In this document: one piece after another, positions 6,281 to 10,775 of the stretch
How positions within the stretch are numbered: the first letter of the stretch is position 1
Layout of the letters: each line of letters begins with the position of its first letter
Assembly: GCA_019114645.1 (NCBI GenBank)
Contig: DXFC01000033.1
Location: forward strand, 1-10,775
Origin: Candidatus Halomonas stercoripullorum
Lineage (GTDB): Bacteria; Pseudomonadota; Gammaproteobacteria; Pseudomonadales; Halomonadaceae
Direction of reading: 5' to 3'
DNA: 10,775 nt
Translations under genes and position numbers: made by a program
The notes under the pieces: model-generated
Seen by the model: the letters and a program-made list of their open reading frames with translations, nothing else
Told to the model about the DNA's origin: nothing
The model's database searches: none

Positions 6281-7530
6281 TTCCTCACTCCTTGGGTATC
6301 GGGCCGACCAGCTCTGACACGCGGTACTGCGGAACCTGCATGACGCCGTGCACGTCGCGTCTCGATGTCGGCACGCAGCAGCAACGCGATCATTGTGGCG
6401 CTGACCAACAGGCTGGAACCACCATAGCTAAGCAACGGCAGAGTCAACCCCTTGGTCGGCAACATGCCGCTACTCACCGCAATATTGATAAACGCCTGGG
6501 CACCAATCACCAAAGCAATGCCGTAACTGACATAGGCGGCAAAGGCCAGGCCCGCCAGCTCCGCTCGCCGCCCTACCGCAAGCGCGCGCCAAATCAGCAA
6601 CGCAAAGAGCCCCACTACCCCGATAGCCCCGAACAGCCCAAGTTCTTCGGCCAGCACGGCAAACACGAAATCGGTATGCGCCTCCGGCAGGTAAAAAAGC
6701 TTCTGCACACTATTACCCAGCCCCATGCCCCACCAGTGCCCGCGCCCGAAAGCAATCAACGCCTGAGTCAACTGATAACCACTGGCAAACTGATCCGCCC
6801 AGGGATCGGCAAAACTGGTCAAGCGTGCCATACGGTAGGGTTCAGCGATGGCCGCATAAAAGCCCAGTAAAGCCACCAGACCCAAAATCAAGGCAAACCT
6901 GCCCCAGGGGGCACCTGCCAGCAGCAGCATGCCCATCATACAACCGGCCATGACCACGACAGCGCCGTAATCCGGCTCCAGAATCAAGAGAAAGGCGATG
7001 ATGCCCATCACCACAAAAGGGCGTAGAAAACCGCCCCAGGTGCGGCGTACCTCGGGAAGAAAGCGCTCCAGGTAACCAGCGAGATAGACGATCAAACACA
7101 GCTTGGCCACTTCCGAGACCTGGAGGTTGAAGGGCATAAGCGGCAGCGACAACCAACGTCGACTGCCGTTGACTTCACGACCGATAAGTAGCACCAGAAA
7201 CAGCAGGGCGATACCCGCCAGCAGCAAAAAAGGCCCATTGGCGCGCCACCAAGCCAGGGGGGTACGCAAGGCAATAACAGCAGCCACCAGGGCAATCAAG
7301 ACAAATATTGCGTGGCGCTGGCTGAAGTACCAGGGGTTGCCCGTCAAGCTTGCCGCCACCTCGGTGGAAGCAGAGGTCACCATCACCCAGCCCATCAGGA
7401 TCAGCGCCAGCGCTGCAGTCAGCAGCCAGCCGTCAAACGGCTGATCGCGGGTTGAAAGCCGCTCACGCAGGCTGCGCAACCGGCTGAACCTTACATGGGA
7501 AGTCGGCTTGCCGGATGTTGGCTTAGTCAC
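6277..7530 (-). CDS. ftsW: Septal peptidoglycan polymerase FtsW (SEDS family)
   Basis: Polytopic SEDS protein that polymerises lipid II into glycan strands at the septum, working with the transpeptidase FtsI. It is 417 residues from GTG 7530 (E. coli 414). A basic cytoplasmic tail (about 1-34) precedes about ten membrane segments, starting at WLLTAALALILMGWVMVTSA. Family motifs: GSRRWLSLPLMPFNLQVSEV (122-141), LEPDYGAVVVM (184-194), LPEAHTDFVFAVLAEELG (281-298) whose Asp287 is the likely catalytic acid of the family, and AFINIAVSSGMLPTKGLTLP (346-365) followed by LLSYGGSS. A GTG start is chosen because perfect AGGAGG (7545-7540) lies nine bases upstream and murD ends at 7523, giving an 8-nt overlap. 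The GTG just before it (7533) is equally possible. The ATG at 7647 would overlap murD by 125 bp with an unrelated N-terminus and is rejected. Confidence 0.97.
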   Translation of the reverse strand: MTKPTSGKPTSHVRFSRLRSLRERLSTRDQPFDGWLLTAALALILMGWVMVTSASTEVAASLTGNPWYFSQRHAIFVLIALVAAVIALRTPLAWWRANGPFLLLAGIALLFLVLLIGREVNGSRRWLSLPLMPFNLQVSEVAKLCLIVYLAGYLERFLPEVRRTWGGFLRPFVVMGIIAFLLILEPDYGAVVVMAGCMMGMLLLAGAPWGRFALILGLVALLGFYAAIAEPYRMARLTSFADPWADQFASGYQLTQALIAFGRGHWWGMGLGNSVQKLFYLPEAHTDFVFAVLAEELGLFGAIGVVGLFALLIWRALAVGRRAELAGLAFAAYVSYGIALVIGAQAFINIAVSSGMLPTKGLTLPLLSYGGSSLLVSATMIALLLRADIETRRARRHAGSAVPRVRAGRPDTQGVRK

Positions 7531-8905
7531 CACGTCCCGCCTCCTCGGCAAACCGTTGCACTCCTTGTCGAAACGCTTCGCCACGGGCAACGTAATCGGA
7601 AAACTGATCGAGGCTGGCGCAGGCCGGCGAAAGGAGCACGCAGTCACCCGGCTCGGCTATCGCCCGGGCACGTATCATCGCCGCCTCAAGGTCAGTCACA
7701 TGATGGACCGGGACATGATCGCGCAGTGCCGCGTCAAGCTGTGGTGCATCCATGCCGAACACAACCGCTTCACGTCCGAAGCGGGCCATGGGCTCACCCA
7801 GTGGAGTAAAGTCAGCGCCCTTCCCCACCCCGCCCGCCAACAAGATCAAACGCCCCTTCAGCGTCGATCCGATGCCGGCGATAGCCGCAAGTGTCGCCCC
7901 GACATTGGTCCCCTTGGAGTCATTGATCCACATCACGCCTTCTATCTCGGCAAGCTTTTCACTGCGATGCGGCAACCCCTTGAAACGACGTATGGCGCGA
8001 CACATGGCTTCAAGTGGAAAACCAAGCTGGGAACCCATGGCCAGCGCTGCCAGCACATTGGCTTGGTTGTGGCGTCCCGCCACTCCCAGCGCATCGGTTG
8101 TCATCAAGGCCTCATCACCATGCATTAACCACTCCTGGCCGTTGCGCATGGCAATCCCCCACTCATCGCTTTGTGGCGATTGCGTAGTGAAGCGCTCAAG
8201 GCAGGGCAAAGGTTCAAGCGGCCAGGTCGCGGCATCTTCCCCGTTTACCACAGCGTGCCGGGCACCACGAAAAACCGCCTGTTTCGCCTCACGATAACCG
8301 GCCATGTCGCCATGCCGATCCAAATGGTCCTGGGAAAGGTTTAGATAAGCCACACTCGTCGCACCCAGAAATGGGGTGGTCTCCAACTGGAAGCTGGAGA
8401 GCTCGAGAATATACAGCTCTGCATTCGGCATTTCCGCCAACAGATCCAGCGCCGGCGTTCCCAGGTTGCCACCCACTGCCACCTGCCGTCCCGCCTCTCG
8501 CGCCATCTCGCCAAGCAGGGTCGTCACGGTTGATTTGGCATTGGAGCCGGTAATGGCGGCAATGGGAGCGCGTGCCGCACGCACAAACAGGGCAATTTCG
8601 CCCACCAGCTGGGGTTCCCCATTGGCTCGGCGACGCTCGCGCAAGGCAGCCAGGGCGGGTTGTTCCGGATCGACTCCCGGACTCACCACGACTTCTTCCG
8701 CCCCATCCATATCCAGCGCTGAAAGCGGTCCACAGTAGAGCGGCACCTCAGGATAGGCGGCACGGAACTCTTCGATACCTGGCGGTGAAGGCCGCGTATC
8801 GGCAACCACGAAAGATCGGCCAAGCCGCTCCAGATGACGACAGATCGCTCGCCCCGATACGCCGAGACCAATTACCAGTGTCGCACCCTGCGGAACCCTG
8901 CGCAT
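7523..8905 (-). CDS. murD: UDP-N-acetylmuramoyl-L-alanine--D-glutamate ligase MurD
   Basis: Cytoplasmic Mur ligase (EC 6.3.2.9) adding D-Glu to UDP-MurNAc-L-Ala. It is 460 residues from ATG 8905 (E. coli 438). Motifs: Rossmann-like LVIGLGVSGRAI (10-21), VVSPGVDP (73-80), P-loop ITGSNAKSTVTTLLGEM (118-134), GGNLGTPALDLL (145-156), LELSSFQLET (167-176), NLSQDHLDRHG (189-199), the likely carbamylated Lys208 in YREAKQAVF, GRHNQANVLAALA (277-289), PHRSE (312-316), INDSKGTNVGATLAAI (327-342) and LLSPACASLDQF (424-435). The P-loop has Ala where E. coli has Gly (GSNGKST); I recall the same form in Pseudomonas MurD. ATG 8905 has AGGTGA seven bases upstream and aligns with the E. coli start. ATG 8950, four bases after the mraY stop, would add 15 residues but lacks a ribosome binding site. 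Confidence 0.97.
   Translation of the reverse strand: MRRVPQGATLVIGLGVSGRAICRHLERLGRSFVVADTRPSPPGIEEFRAAYPEVPLYCGPLSALDMDGAEEVVVSPGVDPEQPALAALRERRRANGEPQLVGEIALFVRAARAPIAAITGSNAKSTVTTLLGEMAREAGRQVAVGGNLGTPALDLLAEMPNAELYILELSSFQLETTPFLGATSVAYLNLSQDHLDRHGDMAGYREAKQAVFRGARHAVVNGEDAATWPLEPLPCLERFTTQSPQSDEWGIAMRNGQEWLMHGDEALMTTDALGVAGRHNQANVLAALAMGSQLGFPLEAMCRAIRRFKGLPHRSEKLAEIEGVMWINDSKGTNVGATLAAIAGIGSTLKGRLILLAGGVGKGADFTPLGEPMARFGREAVVFGMDAPQLDAALRDHVPVHHVTDLEAAMIRARAIAEPGDCVLLSPACASLDQFSDYVARGEAFRQGVQRFAEEAGRGD
7540..7545 (-). promoter_or_regulatory. Consensus Shine-Dalgarno for ftsW inside murD
   Basis: AGGAGG at 7545-7540 on the minus strand lies within the last codons of murD (Glu-Glu-Ala). 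It is followed after six and nine bases by two consecutive GTG codons. It decides the ftsW start, ruling out the longer ATG-initiated frame, and compensates for the weaker GTG. Confidence 0.8.
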
Positions 8906-8954
8906 CGAGCCCTCACCTGTCTTTGGCGTGTCGTACTGTAGGATCGCCATGTGG

Positions 8955-10037
8955 TCAGCGGATCTTGAGTGTTGCCAGACCCACCAGCACCAGCACCACG
9001 GTAATAATCCAGAAGCGCACGATGACCCGAGGCTCCGGCCATCCCTTGAGTTCATAATGGTGGTGCAGGGGTGCCATACGGAAAATACGCCGTCCGGTAA
9101 GTTTGTAGGAGCCCACCTGGAGGATGACTGAAATGGTCTCGAGCACGAAGATGCCGCCCATGATAAACAGCACGATCTCCTGGCGCACAATCACTGCCAC
9201 CACCCCAAGTGCGGCACCCAGGGCCAACGCTCCCACATCGCCCATAAAGACCTGGGCCGGGTAAGTATTGAACCAGAGGAAGCCAAGCCCCGCTCCGGCA
9301 ATGGTGGCACAAAAAACCGCCAGTTCGCCGGCTCCAGGAATACTGGGAATCTGCAGATAGTTGGCAAATACCGCATTACCGCTGGCATAGGCGAAGACCG
9401 CCAGCCCCATGGCGACCATCACCGTCGGCATGATAGCCAGGCCATCGAGCCCATCGGTCAGGTTGACCGCGTTGGAGCTGCCTACAATCACCAGGTAGGT
9501 AAGCACAATATAGAACCCGCCGAGGGGGATCACGATATCCTTGAACAGTGGCACGATCAGGCTGGTTTCCGCCGGACTGGAAGCGGTCGTGTAGAGCATG
9601 ATTGCAGTGCCCAGGCCCAGCACGGACTGCCAGAAATACTTCCACCGTGCCGGCAAGCCGCGCGGATTCTTTTCCACTACCTTGCGGTAGTCGTCCACCC
9701 AGCCAATCGCCCCGAACCCCAGTGTCACCAACAGCACGATCCACACGAAGCGGTTGCTCATGTCGGCCCATAGCAGCGTACTGACGGCAATGGCCATGAG
9801 AATCATCGCCCCACCCATGGTCGGCGTGCCGGCCTTGGAGAGGTGGGATTGCGGACCGTCATCACGGATCGCCTGACCGATCTGCCGCTCAACCAGGCGC
9901 CGAATCACCCAGGGCCCTAGCCATAAACACAACAGCAGTGCTGTCATGGTACCCAGAATCATGCGCAGGGTCAGGTAACTGAAGACATTGAAAGCGCTCT
10001 GATACTGCGCTAAAAAATCAGCCAGAAAAAGCAGCAT
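8955..10037 (-). CDS. mraY: Phospho-MurNAc-pentapeptide translocase MraY
   Basis: Polytopic inner-membrane enzyme (EC 2.7.8.13) that transfers phospho-MurNAc-pentapeptide from UDP to undecaprenyl phosphate, forming lipid I. Its 360 residues equal the E. coli length. About ten hydrophobic segments are visible. Catalytic and binding motifs: KAGTPTMGGAMI (68-79), the Asp pair in GWVDDYRKV (112-120), SNAVNLTDGLDGLA (188-201), FLWFNTYPAQVFMGDVGALA (253-272) with the Mg-binding Asp267, and the HHH of MAPLHHHYELKGWPEPRV (321-338). All key acidic residues are present. The ATG at 10037 has AAGGTGA nine bases upstream, overlapping the end of murF, whose stop is only nine bases before. The substrate is the product of MurF just upstream, and the product feeds MurG. 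Confidence 0.98.
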   Translation of the reverse strand: MLLFLADFLAQYQSAFNVFSYLTLRMILGTMTALLLCLWLGPWVIRRLVERQIGQAIRDDGPQSHLSKAGTPTMGGAMILMAIAVSTLLWADMSNRFVWIVLLVTLGFGAIGWVDDYRKVVEKNPRGLPARWKYFWQSVLGLGTAIMLYTTASSPAETSLIVPLFKDIVIPLGGFYIVLTYLVIVGSSNAVNLTDGLDGLAIMPTVMVAMGLAVFAYASGNAVFANYLQIPSIPGAGELAVFCATIAGAGLGFLWFNTYPAQVFMGDVGALALGAALGVVAVIVRQEIVLFIMGGIFVLETISVILQVGSYKLTGRRIFRMAPLHHHYELKGWPEPRVIVRFWIITVVLVLVGLATLKIR

Positions 10038-10046
10038 GTGTTGCGT

Positions 10047-10775
10047 TCACCTTGGTGCATCAGCACGTAACGCCATGACCACCCGCTCCATGCCGGCGCT
10101 GCGCGACCCTTTGATCAATACGCTGGCACCGCTGGGCAGCTGATTCAGGGCATGCTGTACCAACGCCTCATCATCGTTGAAGTGATACCCGCCGTCGCCA
10201 AAAGCCTCGCTCGCGGCGCGTGCCGGTTCGCCACAGGTCATTAGCGCGTCGATCCCCAGTTTCCGTGCGTAGTGGCCGATTTCTGCATGCAGTCGGCTCG
10301 TATCACTGCCCAGCTCCCCCATGGCGCCTAACAGGCACCACTTGGGACCGGGCAGCTCTGCCAATACATCCAGGGCTGCCTTGACCGCTCCTGGATTGGC
10401 GTTGTAACTGTCGTCAAGCAGACAGCTGCCATGAATGCCCGCCACCGCTACCAAACGCCCGGCGACGGGCCGGGCTGTTGCCAGTCCGGACAGCAGCGCC
10501 TCATCACTCACGCCAAGCGCCAGCGCACCAGCCGTCGCGGCCAGCGCATTGGCGACACTATGGCGCCCCAGCAACGCCAGTTGAACTCGTCCGATTCTGC
10601 GGCCATCCACAACAAGCGTGAAAGCATAACGCCCCCGGGCATCACAAGCCAACTCATCGGCTCTCACCCTGCAGGCAGGGGAAAAACCAAAGTCGAGCAC
10701 CTCACGCGGCGCGGCCAGTTGGGACCAGAATGAGAAATAACGATCATCGCGATTGAGCACTGCCAGGCCGGTATC
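10047..10775 (-). CDS. murF: UDP-MurNAc-tripeptide--D-Ala-D-Ala ligase MurF, C-terminal part (runs off right edge)
   Basis: Cytoplasmic Mur ligase (EC 6.3.2.10) that adds D-Ala-D-Ala to complete UDP-MurNAc-pentapeptide. The 242 residues present are roughly the C-terminal half of a protein usually around 450 long. The frame is open to the window edge (DTGLAVLNRDDRYFSF), so the GTG at 10760 is internal and not a start. Visible are the end of the central domain, with LLGRHSVANALAATAGAL (68-85 of the fragment), and the C-terminal domain with GRLVAV (106-111), LLDDSYNANPGAVKAALDVL (119-138), LLGAMGELG (148-156) and the terminal GSRSAGMERVV (223-233). The N-terminal domain and the ATP-binding P-loop lie outside the window. 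It ends in TGA nine bases before mraY, so the two are surely co-transcribed. Confidence 0.97.
   Translation of the reverse strand, partial: DTGLAVLNRDDRYFSFWSQLAAPREVLDFGFSPACRVRADELACDARGRYAFTLVVDGRRIGRVQLALLGRHSVANALAATAGALALGVSDEALLSGLATARPVAGRLVAVAGIHGSCLLDDSYNANPGAVKAALDVLAELPGPKWCLLGAMGELGSDTSRLHAEIGHYARKLGIDALMTCGEPARAASEAFGDGGYHFNDDEALVQHALNQLPSGASVLIKGSRSAGMERVVMALRADAPR

Noticed and set aside
7508..8128. A 206-codon open frame on the plus strand opposite murD and the beginning of ftsW.
   Set aside because: It crosses the junction of two certain genes on the other strand, has no domain features, and is explained by codon bias in the real genes.
1..10775. An undescribed biological system, mobile element, CRISPR array, RNA gene or transferred island.
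   Set aside because: The whole window is accounted for by ten genes of the conserved dcw cluster in standard order, with uniform strand and composition apart from the ftsQ-ftsA gap. I saw no long repeats, integrase/transposase motifs or tRNA-like structures.

Overview
The window is a stretch of the division and cell wall (dcw) cluster of a gammaproteobacterium. All ten recognisable genes lie on the minus strand, so transcription runs from the right edge to the left edge. In transcription order they are murF (3' part only), mraY, murD, ftsW, murG, murC, ddl, ftsQ, ftsA and ftsZ (5' part only). This is the standard gammaproteobacterial order, with ddl between murC and ftsQ and no murB. The GC-rich coding sequence and the protein variants resemble Pseudomonas/Halomonas-type sequences more than enterics. 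Examples are GSNAKST in MurD, MGDVGALALG in MraY and the LKGWLKGNF end of FtsA. A halophilic gammaproteobacterium such as a member of Halomonadaceae is my best guess, but this is an inference from memory of the families.

Right to middle (10775 to 2801): peptidoglycan precursor synthesis. MurF completes UDP-MurNAc-pentapeptide. MraY moves it to undecaprenyl phosphate, giving lipid I. MurG adds GlcNAc, giving lipid II. FtsW is the septal SEDS glycan polymerase. MurD and MurC add D-Glu and L-Ala earlier in the cytoplasmic pathway, and Ddl supplies the D-Ala-D-Ala used by MurF. The genes are tightly packed. ftsW/murG, murC/ddl and ddl/ftsQ overlap by ATGA, murD/ftsW overlap by 8 nt, and the murF-mraY gap is 9 nt. 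This points to one transcript with translational coupling.

Left part (2804 to 1): divisome genes. FtsQ is the bitopic periplasmic scaffold, FtsA the actin-like membrane tether and FtsZ the tubulin-like GTPase. The packing is broken by a 200-bp AT-rich gap between ftsQ and ftsA (1882-2081). It holds a good candidate extended -10 promoter pointing at ftsA-ftsZ and three short GTAAC repeats. This is the only substantial non-coding stretch.

I found no mobile element, tRNA/rRNA, CRISPR array, defence system or unknown gene. The region is an ordinary core locus. The points worth a second look are regulatory: the ftsQ-ftsA gap, two strong inverted repeats at the murG-murC junction, and a possible masked ribosome binding site for ftsA. 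A few start-codon choices also deserve checking.
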